Shown: piece after piece, positions 36,901 through 51,900 of the stretch
Numbering within the stretch: position 1 is the first letter of the stretch
How the letters are laid out: the number at the start of each line of letters is the position of its first letter
Assembly (NCBI GenBank): GCA_023634235.1
Contig: JAMKCF010000003.1
Span: forward strand, 16,028,742 to 16,092,741
Source: Pisaster brevispinus
Taxonomy: Eukaryota; Echinodermata; Asteroidea; Forcipulatida; Asteriidae
Length of the DNA stretch: 64,000 nucleotides
Direction: 5' to 3'
Notes under the pieces: generated by a model
What the model was told of the DNA's origin: nothing
Databases searched by the model: none
What the model saw: the letters and a program-made list of their open reading frames with translations, nothing else
Translations under genes and position numbers: made by a program

Positions 36901-39900
36901 AGCTAAATGTGACTGCTCTGCGCGTATGCTTGTTATAAATTGTTGAGCCCTTGTAGGTCGTTTAATACGCTCTTGTCAAAATTGAAGTTTTGCAATTTGG
37001 TTCCACTGCTAGAAGCACTGCAGCAAGCCCCTTCTCTTTTACAATACATATACTGGGATCTTATACACGTATTGCGCAACACACAGACCCTAAGGCTTGA
37101 TGTCTCATCCAAAGGGTAAAGCAATTGTGGTTAAGTGTCTTTCTCAGGGACACAAGTGTCACTACCAGGACCACTATCTGACAATGCCAGAACTTGAGTC
37201 TGGTGTGCTATACTGCTCTTCTACGTCACCCATTCTTCCTTGTAGAGTCTCTTACAATATCCTCTCCCGCATTCTACTACCTTTCCCTTGTAGGCGGCCC
37301 GTGAGGAGTGGGCCCAGACCCTGTGGGCGAACCTGAATGTCAACCACCTGGTGGACGGTATTGACGGCTTCATCAAGAGCCTGAAGAAACTACCAAGAGA
37401 GGTGAAGAGTACATCCACCGCTCACATGGTAGAGGGGCGCATGAAGGAATTCAAAGATTCCATCCCGCTGTTTGTGGATCTTAAGAATGAGGCCCTCAGA
37501 GAAAGGTGAGGATATTGGTGTAGAAAAGTTTCTTAATCTTTCAAACCCACTCTTCTGGGACTTTCCAACAGTTGTTTGCATATAAATCTATAAATTTAAA
37601 AAATAAAAAGTTATAATAATACACAGTTGATTTATCACACCTGAGGGGGTGTCAAAGTGCTCATTATTTATTAAGGTCAGTTTTTGGTCTCCAACAGTTC
37701 CAACAATTTTTCCATACAAGAATGTCACAAGTATTTGAATGTTCTTCTGAAAAAGTGCTATTGAATTTGATGTAATTATTCTTACTACTGCCTCTGACCC
37801 CTTGCAGACATTGGAAGGAGTTGATGCAGAAGACCGGCAAGTCGTTTGACATGAACCCAGACACCTTCACCTTGGAGAACCTGTTTGCGATGGAGCTGCA
37901 TAACTACAAAGACGTTATTGGGGATATTGTGACCAGCGCCTCCAAGGAATTGAGTATTGAAAAGGTAAAATATCTCGTAAAACTGAACCGTCCTGATGAA
38001 AATCTAAAGAAAAGATGTATACTCTGCTATTTGTGGTAGAATTGAAATCATTTTTCTTGTTCTCAAACTCAAATTTTAGGTGTTCTTGTGATTCTTTTAA
38101 GAGAAGATATGAACCCACATCGAAAATAGGAGCTTTATTTGAAAAATTAAAAGGAAGTCTGATAGTGTGGGTTGAAATCCTCCTCAGTAACCCCTGTCGA
38201 AATTTGAAAAGAGGAAAAAATATAATTGCTGAAGATGTTTCATTAATATTTCAATTAATGCAGGCCAGGAATTACATGGAGGCCACTGAGGTCATGGCCT
38301 CTGTTGCCCCTGGTCTTGGCCTTTGTGCCCTTTCAAAAGTTTCCTATGGCCTTTACAATTCTCTAATGGAAGTGTCATTTGCGAAATGAAAACAGCCTTG
38401 CCCTCACAAAGATGAAATTCCAGGCCTGTTAACAACTAAAACTGTCTCTGCAGGGCATCAAGGAGGTGAGTGACGTCTGGGACAACATGAAGTTTAACGT
38501 CAACAAGTACATGAAAGGCACCCAGGAGAGAGGGTACATCCTAGGGGCCGTGGACGAGGTCCTTCAGAACCTGGATGATAACTCCATGAATCTACAGAGC
38601 ATGTCCGCATCTCGGTTCATCGGTCCTTTCCTGAGCACCGTGCAGACCTGGGAGAAGAGTCTGTCTCTCATCGGGGAAGTGCTGGAGGTGAGTCTCAAGA
38701 GATTGGTGGCTCCCCTTTATATAGGGCGTCATCGCTGAGATCAAATAGGGGAATTTTGCATACGTGTACGTACCACACACAATGGCGGGTCTTCCTTTGA
38801 CATCAACGAGGGTGTTGTTTGAGCTTGTAATGTCTTATGCAAAAAGGGTCTATTTACTTATGTGGAAATTTACAAATGGTTAAAGTAGGATATTTAAGGT
38901 CAAATTTAGTTTGCTGATATACTCATTTTCCAGGAGACAGGGTCAACAAAAAAGTTCACAAATCTCCTACATCACATTAGCATGGTGTAAAATGCCATTG
39001 TATTTGATAGCTTTTCAATGTAAAATATTTGTTAACTTCCAAAACAACCCACTGACGTCACGTTTCAAACATCATCTCTATATTTGATTTCTGTAAAAAT
39101 GTATGGGAAAGTGTTATTACAAAATCAATTTTTTCGCCAGTGAAGTGACAAATCTGTAGATATAGAAAACTATATTTCAGAATTTGTAGGTTGGTTCATC
39201 TAACATTTATATGATAAGTCTAATTCTCATGCATCACTGAACAAGATATTGACAAAATAGGGAGACTGCCAACATTAACATTAAAGCTAGATAGCTCAGT
39301 TGGTAGAGCGCTGGCACATTAATCCAGAGGTTGCAGGTTCAAGTCCCGCTCCAGTCAATGTGTCTTTGTTCACCTCAAAATTGATAAGTAACACAGTGGA
39401 AAACTCTACCCTGTTTATTTTGCTAGGTTTGGATGGTTGTTCAGCGTAAGTGGATGTACTTGGAGAGTATCTTCATCGGTGGTGACATCAGATCGCAGCT
39501 GCCGGAAGAGGCCAAGAAGTTTGACGCCATCGACAAGACATTCAAGAAGGTAGAGACTGTTAGAGACTGTTATGCAAGCCTGACACTTCATGAAAGGGAC
39601 GGAGGCAATTTGCCTCTGTTGCCCCTGGTCATTGCATTTGTACCCCTTGAATGTTTGGATAGAAATTTACAATTTTCCCATAGAGGTGCTCTTTACCGAG
39701 GAGAAAATGCCTTGGTGCCCTTCCCTTTCAAAAATGAAGCTATCCTCCTAAAGATCAGAAAGCTATCACACCAAGGCCTAAGATTCATTCGAAGATGTTT
39801 AAAAAAGTGAATCCATCTTAATCCTTTTCATTTTATCAAAAGTCATTAATACAAATGTCATTTCTTCACAGATGGGTGTATCTGCTGCACGCCTAAAGTC

Positions 39901-42900
39901 TTTGTATACTTACAATACCCATAAAACAAATGAGATTATTTAAAATCTTTCCTTAGTGTTTGTTCTAATAAATGCAGGTTAGTTTGGTCTGTTTTCATTT
40001 TTATTCTTGGCTCGTAAAAAGAATTCTGGTCCAGTAAAAATGTTGAGTTTCAAGCCCAGCAGTCTTGTGGATTTTTCACTCAAACTCAATCCCTGTTGTC
40101 ACATAATTGTTCACTTGATAATTGCATCCTTTATGACAAGAACTTCTAGATCTAGCATTGCCTTGAATTTCCTTAGCTCCTTTTCACCATTAATTTTGTC
40201 TCACCTGCTCACCCTCCCACAGATCATGCAAGACACAACAGCCAACCCCCGCATCAAGGATGCCTGCCACGTTCCCAACCGCCTCCAGGATCTGGAAATG
40301 ATCAGTACGGGTCTGGAGCGGTGCCAGAAGAGTCTCAACGACTACCTGGACTCCAAGAGGAACGCCTTCCCCAGGTTCTTCTTCATCTCAGATGATGAGC
40401 TGCTGTCCATTTTGGGAAGCAGTGACCCATCCTGTGTTCAAGAGCACATCATTAAGGTTGGTGTACGATTTACAGACATGCACGTTTTCACCTGATTTCC
40501 TCTTTTTTTTTATTAATATAGGTTTTCCCAGCCAATTTCAACAAAAACTCATTCAATTTAACACCTGGCGCACTAAATTTTGTCTGAAAATGGATGCTCT
40601 ATTGAATCAGCATCCAGTAGTCAAAAGGAGGAATTCAATTTCAACAGTTTAGCATTCACTGTTCAGATGCGGGTTGGTCTATATGTCTGTACAATTTTGT
40701 GCATAAAGTGTATGAATGAAAATATTTTTCAACCCCTCAGACTTTTTTTAAAACTGCACAACTCTGGGACCTAATCCCCCTCTTAGATATGTGGAATGGC
40801 CCATTCTAGGATATCAAGGAATTTGACCTCCCAGTGCTTGCACTGAAATAAATGTAATGAGCCATGAGTTAATGTTACTAGCGCTCACTTTTTAATTAAG
40901 AGCAAAATATGTTTTGGATTAATCTCAGATGTATGACAACATCGCCTCACTTCGTCTACAAGAAGGCAACAACAAGGAGACGCTGGTGACGGCCATGGTG
41001 TCCGCTGAGGGGGAAGTGATGGAGTTCAGACAGAACATCCCGGCCGAGGGACGCGTCGAGGACTGGATGACCAACGTCCTCGTAGAGATGAGACGAACCA
41101 ACAGGCTTATCACTAAGGAGGCCGTCTTCACATACTGTGCCGATAACATCGAAAGGTACGCCGATCTTTTAGCAGCTTGCAAAAAGTTGCTAAGCTGATA
41201 TTGTTTACCCCCCCCCCCCTTCCAAGCAACAAAATATGAACAACTGAAGATCTATCAAAAGTCTTGGATTTGAAAATTACCCAGCACTTACCAACTACTG
41301 ATTACAAAGGAAAATGTTACATTCTAAAAATTCTGTCAGAGTCTTTGACTTGAAATTTGCTCAGCACTTAGAAAAAGATGCTTACCAGATAGATTCTGTT
41401 TGCAAAACAAAAAATTACACACTTTGAAAAGTCAGTCAGAGACTTGGGTTTGCTATTTGCTTAGTACTTATAAAGAAAGATACAACAAAAGTCACATGTG
41501 AAAGTTTCTGTTGAATACAGTGTCTACTTGCTGAGAAAACAGCAACAAACTGTCACGGTATTTTCACAAGAACGTTGAATCCATCCATGTTTAGTGAGGT
41601 GACAGCAGGTACCAACTTCATCTCTCACCACAGCATTTGCGAACGAACACCAACCCTCAGAAATCTGAGAAACAATTCATGCACGAATCATTTCTCAGAT
41701 TCAAGTGTTTTTTGGGGGGAAAATTTATCATATTACTTCGAAAGGAATCCTTTTTCTTTGATAAACTATCAACAGCTGCAGTGCTTCTCACCAAGTAAGT
41801 TTTTATGGAGTATTTACCAATCTATGACCCTACCTTGAAACAGTCATATGAAGTAAGATCAGCAATTCATATTTGGTTTTTCGTGTTCTCTCTTCTCCAG
41901 AGTGCAATGGATGTACAAGTACCAGGGTATGATCGTCCTAGCTACCAACCAGGTATGGTGGACGTGGGAAGTAGAGGACGTCTTCAATAAGGTGGTGAAG
42001 CTGGGAGATAAGATGGCAATGAAGAAGTATGCCAAGAAGATGCATCAACAGATCAACGATCTTGTAGTCCAGGTATTGATAATGCTTCGTGCGATGTGGA
42101 TAGATTGTTTGCCTAAGCCCAATTTTCATGACTCTATTTACTGTAAGCATGGTAAGCAAAAAAAATCCGCGCTTGTAATAGCAGAAAAATCTGCTTAGCA
42201 GAACCTCAGTTTCCATTTACTTGTAAACAATTAAGAATTGTGCCCAACTGACGCTAATGCTATCATGTCATGATTGCACAAATTTAGGCGTGATTGGAAA
42301 ATAGGGTTTCTAAAAAATAAGCATTCTCGTCCAAAGGTTTTTTGGGGTTTTTTTTCTTCTTTTTTTCAATTTTATTTTTTAGGCTTGCATAATCCATTGT
42401 TAATTTCAGCTGTTTGATTAATCATTTGTTCCTCTTTTTAAATCTTTTGAGTCACTTTGACTTTGACTTTTTTGAAATTTAATTTATCTTTTTTTTTTCC
42501 CAGGTGCGATCACCGCTGTCAAGTAATGATCGTAAGAAGTACAACAGTGTCCTGATCATTGATGTACACGCCAGAGATATCATCGATGGCTTTGTCAGGG
42601 ACAGGTAACAAAACATTTGCTTTCATAATATTTATTTGCCTTTCTCCATGTAACATAGCATAAAATAAGTCTGAAATTTTAAGGGGGGAAAAAGTCAATG
42701 GCTAATGAATGTGGTGGGGGGGGCAACAGAAATTCATTTCTTAATCCATGTTGTGTGAGTCATGCAAAATACTGAAAAGGTTTACATTTTTATACGAAAA
42801 AAACCCAAACTGTTACTAAAAAAATTTCAGATTTTCAGGTGCCAGTCTACTCTTTATCATTTCAGTATCTTAGACGCAAGGGAGTTTGAATGGGAGAGCC

Positions 42901-45900
42901 AGCTGCGATTCTATTGGGACAGGGAACCAGACGAGCTGAACGTCAGACAGTGTACAGGAACCTTTGGCTATGGTTACGAGTACATGGGACTGAACGGTCG
43001 GCTGGTCATCACACCACTGACTGACAGAATCTATCTCACCCTCACTCAGGTACTGGAAAGAACTGTTTGTGAAAGCTTTCTCTCATTACGTCATGCGACA
43101 AGTATCTTTCACCCCATGATGTTGCATGTAAAACTGACTATGGATTGATTGTGTTTTGGTTGCAGGCCTTGTCCATGCAGCTCGGTGGAGCCCCGGCAGG
43201 TCCAGCCGGTACTGGGAAAACTGAGACCACCAAGGATCTGGCCAAGGCCCTGGGCCTTCTGTGTGTTGTCACTAACTGTGGCGAGGGTATGGATTACAAG
43301 GTAAAGTTGATGATATCCTTCTCTGTCTGTTTGTAAATTTAAGTTTACTATCTCAGATATCTTCCCCCCCCCCTTTGATCAAAAGCTCTCTTCTTGTTAA
43401 AATAAATTTGCAATGTTATGCATTCATTCATTCATTCGTATTGTTTTAGTACCATCATGAATTGCAGCCAAGATCTGATTTTTTGTTCTAAACAAGTAAA
43501 CAAAGCAAAGATAATTTCTTTTTACAAACATCAAAGTGCACAGTTAAAAAAGACGTACAAATTATTAAAGGAAAAGAAGAAAGATTGGATACAAAACTGT
43601 AGGGGTATAGAATGTGGAGCTTTACAAGATGGCAATGCAATCCAAGAGAGGTTTGCGGGGGATTATTGGAATTGCCAGTATTCATTCCAGAGTTGCCACA
43701 AATCTTCACCTTTTTTTTAGATACACGAGGCTCCATATTCATAACAATGCCAAGAGCCCTCATCTGGTTCGGAGGCACCCACTTCTGAGTTTTTTATTTC
43801 AATTCTGCGCAGCCCAGCGTCCTTTAGTTCAGCGTTTGAAAGACCGTTTCTCGACATGCTCGAAGTCAAACTGTTCACCTAACTGGCTCGAGGTCTACCT
43901 AGTCCTGTCCTTGTATGCACTGGAAAAAACGCAGGCTCCGTAGTGCTACTGAAAACCTCATTAGATTTAATACTTAATATAATGATGAGTCCCAGCTAAA
44001 TCATCGTGATTGATGTGTTTGCTTCCCAAGGCGGTTGGTAAGATCTTCTCGGGTCTAGCTCAGTGCGGCGCCTGGGGATGCTTTGATGAGTTCAACCGTA
44101 TCGACGTCTCCGTCCTGTCCGTCATCTCCTCCCAGATCCAGACCATCAGGAACGCCCTCATCCACAACCTCAAGAAGTTCCAGGTGAGTAACGTCTGAGA
44201 GAAATTTAAATTTCCACTTATTTTGGGAAAGTCTGCCAATGTTATGGCTCTTGACTGCTGTCTCTGCCCAGTGCCTGTCAAAGTGCAAGATTTGTAAGAA
44301 ACTATACCAGACTCAGAAAAAAAACTGTCAATGACAAATTGATTGCTGCTGTTGTGGACATCTAAACTGTGTTATTTATTCCAAAATATATTAGAAAATG
44401 CTTGCAGAGCAAACTGTTGTATAGCCATTCCAAAGAAGCACTTCAGTGAGTTTTGAAGTTCGGTTCTGAAGACATTGAATAGCAAGGAAACAGTTTCTGG
44501 CAGTATAACTTTGCGGGTTAAGCCTCAGATTAGCTTTTTTGTTATTTGTGTGTTCTGGTTTTTTTTAAAGTAATAAACCACGAAGGACACTGACTGGGTA
44601 AATTTTGACAGATTTTTGGGTTGAACACAGAAAAATTGACTAGAGCGGGACTTGAACCTGTGACCTCCAGATTAACGTGCCGGCGCTCTACTAACTGGGC
44701 TATTTAGGCCTTTGTTGGTAGACAAAAAAGGCAGAGAAATTTGTTTTCCTTTTTTTCAAGAAAATTTGAATTTTTTCAGCATTTGGGGGTCATTAACATT
44801 TTAACAAACAAACTCATAACCACCTGATAGTTTATATTCAGTTTATTTTTCTGATGGATATTTGTTGACAGTTTGAAGGCAATGAGATCACCATGGACAA
44901 TCGCATGGGTATATTTATCACCATGAACCCTGGCTATGCTGGACGTACTGAGCTACCAGAGAGTGTCAAAGCTCTGTTCAGACCTGTTGTCGTCATCGTA
45001 CCTGATCTCGGTCAGATCTGTGAGATCATGTTATTCTCCGAGGGATTTATTCTCGCCAAGGTAGGACTGTCAAGCAATTTGTTTAGAAATCTCTTGTCAA
45101 TTTATTTAAAACTATTGGTATACTCTCCTGCCCAACTGTCACTTTCCGCAAATTTCCTGAGACTGGAGTCTAAGTTGGGTTGGTGTAGTAGTATCGGTCC
45201 TTGTCTTCCACCTGTAGGACCCCTGTTTGAATCATGTTGGGGCACTATGTGGATTGGGTTTTCAGTCCCTTACCATTTACAGCATTGTAAGAATTTGTAT
45301 TTTTTCACATTATCTGATGTTAGGTCCTGGCTAAGAAGATGACAGTTTTGTACAAGCTGGCCAAGGAACAGCTGTCCAAGCAGTACCATTATGACTTTGG
45401 TCTGCGTGCCCTCAAGTCTGTACTCGTCATGGCCGGTGAGCTTAAAAGAGGATCTCCAGATCTGTCTGAGGTAAGAGAACAATTCACAAGTTATAGACCC
45501 CTTGTGTATGACGTCACAAGCTCAAACATCGCCCTCGCTGGGTTCAAAGGAAGATCTATCAGTGGCTGAGAGTTGTGTGTGGCGTGTACAGGCGTGCACG
45601 TTTCCATTGTTGGACTGGTCTATTGGTATCTAGGCTTGGAAATAGTCGCTGGATCACAGGCCACAGTCTGTTTTGGGGCCAGTAGCCCCACAACCGAACA
45701 AGTCCTTCAGTCTCTTGTTTTCAGGCATGAGAATCTTCCGGATTTTTCCGGATTTCCGGATTTTTCACTTCAAAATATGTGGTCTCCGAGTTCAATGTGA
45801 ATTTGATATAAAAATCGGGGGGTGAGTTGTTGGGGTATACATTTGGATCTCGCTAATCCCTCTTCTTGTAGAGTTTACTCATTACCTTTACACGCTTCTT

Positions 45901-48900
45901 CGTAACAAATTGCCGCCCGGCAGCGGCCGGCCCAATATGCGTTGATTTGTTTCTTCCATGTGCAGCGCGTTCAGTTGATATGTGTAGACTTCTTTCAGTC
46001 TTTCCCCGCTTCATTCATGGTACGGTTTGACCGTACATGTTATGCAATTGTTTACTGTTGCAGCAAATGAACATGTGTGGAGACATTAAAAAGTCTACTG
46101 ACAACAACTCGCAGTGTTTTGGATGCGCGCGCATCGTTAGACTTTTTTCACCAGTCGTCAGTACGCACCTTCATAGGCTTAAGTGCCGTTTCTTCGATAC
46201 GTTTAATGTGTTTTACGGCTGGAGATATTTTTATGCGTTGAACTATGACCTGGAAGAAACTTCGAGACAAAATGGGTGCGAGTGTGCGACACACGTGTGG
46301 AGATTCGTTCTCGTTGACGTTTGACGTCTCACATTATTTTTCCAAAATGCTATGGTTTTTAAACTGTCGGGAACTTGGAGATACTAAAAGGTGTTTGAAG
46401 AACAAGTTTCAATGGCCAAAGGGGGAGAACACTTAACACAATTATTCACTATCACAGGTAAAAAGACCCCAAAATTTGTATAACAAAACTTTTGTCAAAA
46501 CTATGAGTATGACCGCTCCGTTCGTAATCATTTATTTTCGTGAAGTAAGTTCCGAATATCATTTTATTTTGAGCCTTTTAAGACAAAGTACGCCTAGCAT
46601 TGTTATGATTTCATCGTTTTTAAAAGTATTTTCCTCCTATTAATATATCCTCGATCCTACACATGGTCCCTAATGCAGAGGGGCTCACTGAGTGCGACGC
46701 TGACGCCTGGGTAAAGTTGCCCAAATTCCGGACACGCAAAAATTCCGCATTTGCCCAAAATCCGGACATGCAATTTGTAGCGTTAAATTTTTCCGGATTT
46801 TTTATCATCGTATATTCTCATGCCTGTGTTTTTCCCAACCACATACTTTTTAAGACTGATTATTTGTTGGAGACTGACATACGCAATTCCAAGCCTCCTC
46901 TTTTTGTGTGTACCGGCGGCAGTTTACGTATATCAGCGCGCAATTTGAGCCTAATGCTCAGTGCCTGGGGAGCACCCTGTTAATTTATTTTGTTTTGTAG
47001 TTGAGAAGACTAGGCTCTAAACAATTGGCATTTATAAAACAGTTCCATAGTTGTTGCTTTGTGTCAGATGCCCAGAGGTGAGTGAAGCTGGTATGGCTTT
47101 ACTTCAATTCCATACTTTGACTTTATTACTTTTTAGGTTAATCTTGAAATGTTGTGATTTATACTGAATGAAAGCGGATGTAACTTCTGGTGTTTCCTTC
47201 CCTCCAGGATGTGGTGTTGATGAGAGCTCTGCGTGACATGAACCTCCCCAAGTTTGTCTTTGAAGATGTACCCCTCTTCCTGGGTCTCATCTCGGATCTC
47301 TTCCCTGGGCTAGACTGCCCTCGTGTGAGATATCCCAACTTCAACGACGCCGTGGAGCAAGCACTGACTGAGCAGAACTACATCATGCTGGATCACCAGG
47401 TAAGAGGATTTTTTTTTTCCAAATTCAAAAGTTTTCTACAGAAAAAGTTTGTACTATATATTTTGGGTGGCACATTGTTGATTTATCAGCAATGTGGAGA
47501 ATTTGATGGCATTAAACATGTAATAAATGATAAGTTGTACTTTTTGCATTGAAGTTCGTTCCATACTTTTGCAAACCAAGGTTGGCCAAACCCGCAGCTG
47601 TGATGTTGCAACAGCAGCTTCTTGGTACCTAGATGTCTAGGCACAATATATGTTTGGTGTGTTATAAAACAACTATTGACTGCTTTTACTTGTGTTTTGG
47701 TTCAAAAGTACGACCCCCTCGGTGATACCCAGAGCTTTCTACTTTCCCTCAGGAAAATATAATGCTTCAGAGATCACCTCGGGAGTAGTAGTTTTAACCA
47801 TAGCTTTCAAAGCAGTAAAAAAAATTGTACCATGCGATGCCTGCAATTCTGATTGAAATTGTTACTATCAAAATGTACAGGTTGACAAAGTAGTACAGAT
47901 GTATGAGACCATGCTGACCAGACACACGACGATGGTGGTCGGACCAACTGGTGGTGGAAAGACTGTGGTTATCAATGCACTAGCCCAGGCACAGACAAAG
48001 TGAGTAGCTGTCGTCAAAAATGTGGTTCTACAAAATGGCGGACTGTGTTTGTTCACAAAGTGAAAGGAAAACCACACAATTACGAGGGATATTTGTATGA
48101 ATCATTATATTTTACTTTTAAAACATCTTTCCAACCATATTCATTTCATAACAAATGCTTTTCATAATGTAAAACACCCACTCTGAAGGCAATATGTCCC
48201 TTCAATGTATATATACAGGGTTTGCCCCATGCACAAGCTGGCCCCGTTAAGCCCAGTTCATACAAGTACTTCATGCGAATGTAAATAAGAAGCTAATTTG
48301 TCGTCACATCTCTATCCAACTGTTCCTAGAAGCTCCTTGAAATCCATATCCACACATCATTTCAACCTTCCTCCTAAAATGTGCATTCCAGATTTTGATA
48401 ATGGTTTACAATCACAACATTGTTCCCCCCCCCCTCCATCCCAGACTTGGCATCCAAACCAAGCTGTACATCATGAATGCCAAGGCCATGAGCGTCATTG
48501 AGCTCTACGGTATCCTAGACCCCACCACCCGTGACTGGACGGACGGTCTCCTCTCCAACATCTTCCGTGAGATCAACCGACCCACGGACAAGAACGAGCG
48601 CAAGTACATCGTGTTTGACGGGGACGTTGACGCTCTGTGGGTGGAGAACATGAACTCTGTGATGGATGACAATAGGCTGTTGACTCTGGCTAATGGAGAG
48701 AGGATCAGGCTGCAGAAACACTGTGCTCTGCTCTTTGAGGTAGGAATTTAGCTTTTAAGTCTTTTGTTGTTAATATTATTGATCCCTCTGCTGCTGCTTC
48801 CCAGGTTGTATCGTAAACTTGGGTGTGATCATAGGCTACAAGGAAGTAACAGGTTGAATGGCTTCTGACTGGCACCCCTGAACAAAAATATTGACAAAAT

Positions 48901-51900
48901 AGGGAGACTAAATTGGTAGAGTGCCGGCATGTTAATCCGGAGGTCGCAGGTTCAAATTCCCCCCAGTAAATTTTTCTTTGTTCAACCCAAAATTCTTAAA
49001 TGCAATTTTATTACTGTTTAACATATTTTTTGTTTCGTTTCATTGTATCCTAAATTGCTGATAATTTTGGTGTGTCTTTGCCAGTTGGTCTAGTGCACTG
49101 GACTCAAGTTCAGGTGGCCAAGTCATAGTGTTAGGGTTGAATTCCTGTTCATGACACTTGTATCCTTGACCAGTTGGCTCTAACTGCTTCCCTGTCCCCA
49201 GGAGTAAATGGGTACCTGTGATTAATTTTTAGCTTTGAGCACTAAACAAGAAGTCCCTGTTACTATCATATAAGTTGCCAGTGTTTTTGACTCTTTTTGC
49301 ATTTAGTTTATTTACTTCTTAAAACTGTGTTTATTTTTAAATCCTCATCTGCTAAAAGTAGTCAGTGTTAGTGACTTTTTAATCCTTTTTTTTTTCTTAA
49401 CCGTCTTAAAAAAAATAAATGTCATTGCTTTGAGACACCCACAGATAAAGCGCTATGTGAAATTGAATTATTATTACTATTATTACCAAAACTTTAATTT
49501 TAAATTGATTTTGACTTCAAATTTTGTAATTGTAACAACCAGGTGTCCGATCTTCAGTATGCCTCCCCCGCCACTGTCTCCCGCTGCGGTATGGTCTTCG
49601 TTGACCCTAAGAACCTGGGCTACATGCCGTTCTGGCAGAAGTGGATCAACGGTCGGGCCAGTAAGACGGAGCAAGAGGACCTGATGAGATTGTTTCAGAA
49701 GTACGTCCCCGGGGGCATCGAGTTGATCCTAGAGGGCATCTTAGATGGAAAGCCTGGAGACAAATTGAAGATGATTGTCCCACTGACTAATCTCAACATG
49801 GTACGTATCGGAAATTATGAACAGCCAACGATGTTGCTCTACTATCTCTGTCCCTTACCATGCTTAACTGGCTGTCCATCAGGCATCTTAGGGAGCAACG
49901 CAAAAGTTGGACACGTTCTAGGCGCAAAGGAATGTTCCCGTTGGCACAAGCCCGCAATCCATTGAACCGCCAGAACGTTTCCCTGGACCATATCATTGTG
50001 CCGAAGTACAAAAGCAATCCTACATGCGCATTAGTATTTTGAACTGTCCTATGGAATGTTCCACCAGTCCAACAGAACGGTTCATGAGAATGCGCTGGAA
50101 TACTTATCTTATCCAATTAGAAGGTTCCTACTGCTCAGACTTAAGACGCTCTCTTACCACAAGCCAGGGCTTCAAAAAGAAGTTTTTCTTAATTTTTTGA
50201 ACTCTTTAGCATATTCATTATTCTGTTGTCGTCTATTTTTTTTATTTGATGTGGTAACAAATTTGCATTTGAATTGAATTGGAAATGAACAGGTAACCCA
50301 ACTGAGCAAGATGCTGGATGCGCTCATCACCAAGGAGCAGGAATCGGACGTCTTGGAGGCCATCTTCATCCAGGCCCTCTACTGGTCACTAGGGGGCTCC
50401 CTCATCAAGGAGAGCCAGGTCAAGTTTGATGGCTACGTCAAATACATTGCTTCAATGCCGACCATCACAGACGAAGCGGCAGACGCTGGGCCTGGGGAGC
50501 TACCTGGGCAGCTGGATTCCATCTATGAGTATTTCTTCGACCAGGATAAGAAGAAGGTAATATTATTCTCTTTATTGTTATTAATGCAACCGATGAAATT
50601 TTGAATGGGTGGATAAAATGACAGCCATGTGATTTCTCAGGAATTTTCTTGATTTCAGGATTTTCTCAAAATCTCTTATATGTTTTAATGTTTTTATAGG
50701 AAAACAAACTTTAGGATAAGAGACCTAGGCTTAAAGATATACCTTGAAATAAAATTGCTTTCCAAAATAATTTTTTTTTTTTTAAAGTAATATATTTAAT
50801 TTATAATTTGTTTTGCCCATTTCTCAGTGGATTCCCTGGTCCAGGCTGGTCCCCAAGTACGTCCATGACCCAGAGAGGAAGTTTTACGAGATCCTGGTAC
50901 CCACCCTGGACACGGTGCGCAACACCTGGCTCCTGGAGCTGATGGTCCACACCAAGCAGCCGGTCCTCTTCGTTGGAGATACCGGGACCTCCAAGACGGC
51001 CACCATTCAGGATTTCCTCAGAAACATTGATCAGGAGACCAATGTAAGTTTTGATGGAGGAGGTTTTTTGTCTCCAGAATGATTCACAAGATTTTAATTG
51101 ATTTGTGTGAATTATTTATATAAATTTAGCTAAGTTTAAAGGTAGGTCATAGATTGGTAAATACTCCAAAAATGAATGACCTTAAGAACAAACTTGGTGA
51201 GAATCACTGCAGCTGTTGATAGTAAAAACTATTTTAAGAAAGAATTGCCTTCGAAGTTTTCACAATTTTAAAACCAAAATGTATTTGGGTCGACCTAGAT
51301 TCGCTCCTAATCCATTTGGTTCGGCACGACTCTGGAGCGCCTGTCTGAACTGGGTGTTAACCACTTTATCTACGTGAGTCTCAAAACCCCCCTCTCTTAA
51401 TAAATGTACTGGGTTCTTTAGCATGCATTTCTCAACACATGGTACCTCCATCTTGACTTCCCATCCAAAAGATGGAAGCAATTATAATGTCTTGCCTAGA
51501 GAAACAAGTGCACTGACTAGAACCAGCTGAGCTTCAGCCCAGTGCACTAGACCCCTCAGACACATCACTCCATGAATCAGCTAGGTCCAGAATGTCATTT
51601 GACGACGGCGTTAATGAAAAATTAAAAACTGTTCTTTTCCAGCTGATCCTGAACATCAACTTCTCGTCAAGAACCACCTCCATGGATGTCCAGCGTAATC
51701 TAGAGGCTAACGTTGAGAAGCGCACTAAGGACATGTACGGCCCACCCCCGGGTCGCCGTCTACTGGTCTTCATGGATGACATGAACATGCCTCAGGTGGG
51801 TGTAGATAGACGGATCAGGATGTCAAATGCAAATTAATGATTACAAAGAGAAAAGTCGTTTTCTGCGACTCGTTTTTCACATGTGCTTTCCAAATACTCA

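Noticed and set aside
39290..39362. Possible genuine tRNA gene
   Set aside because: A and B boxes are good, but the stems do not pair fully and SINE body shared with other copies surrounds it. The same applies to heads at 24003, 25880, 31680, 44560, 57020 and 59735.
43418..43943. Open frames in DNAH10 intron 32
   Set aside because: Checked as possible extra exons between the AAA1 P-loop and Walker B; exons 32 and 33 join directly in phase 0 into the conserved sequence, so nothing is missing.
46037..46324. 95-codon frame within the hAT-like element
   Set aside because: Cys-rich but matches no transposase or other family I recognise; kept as part of the element and not called a gene.
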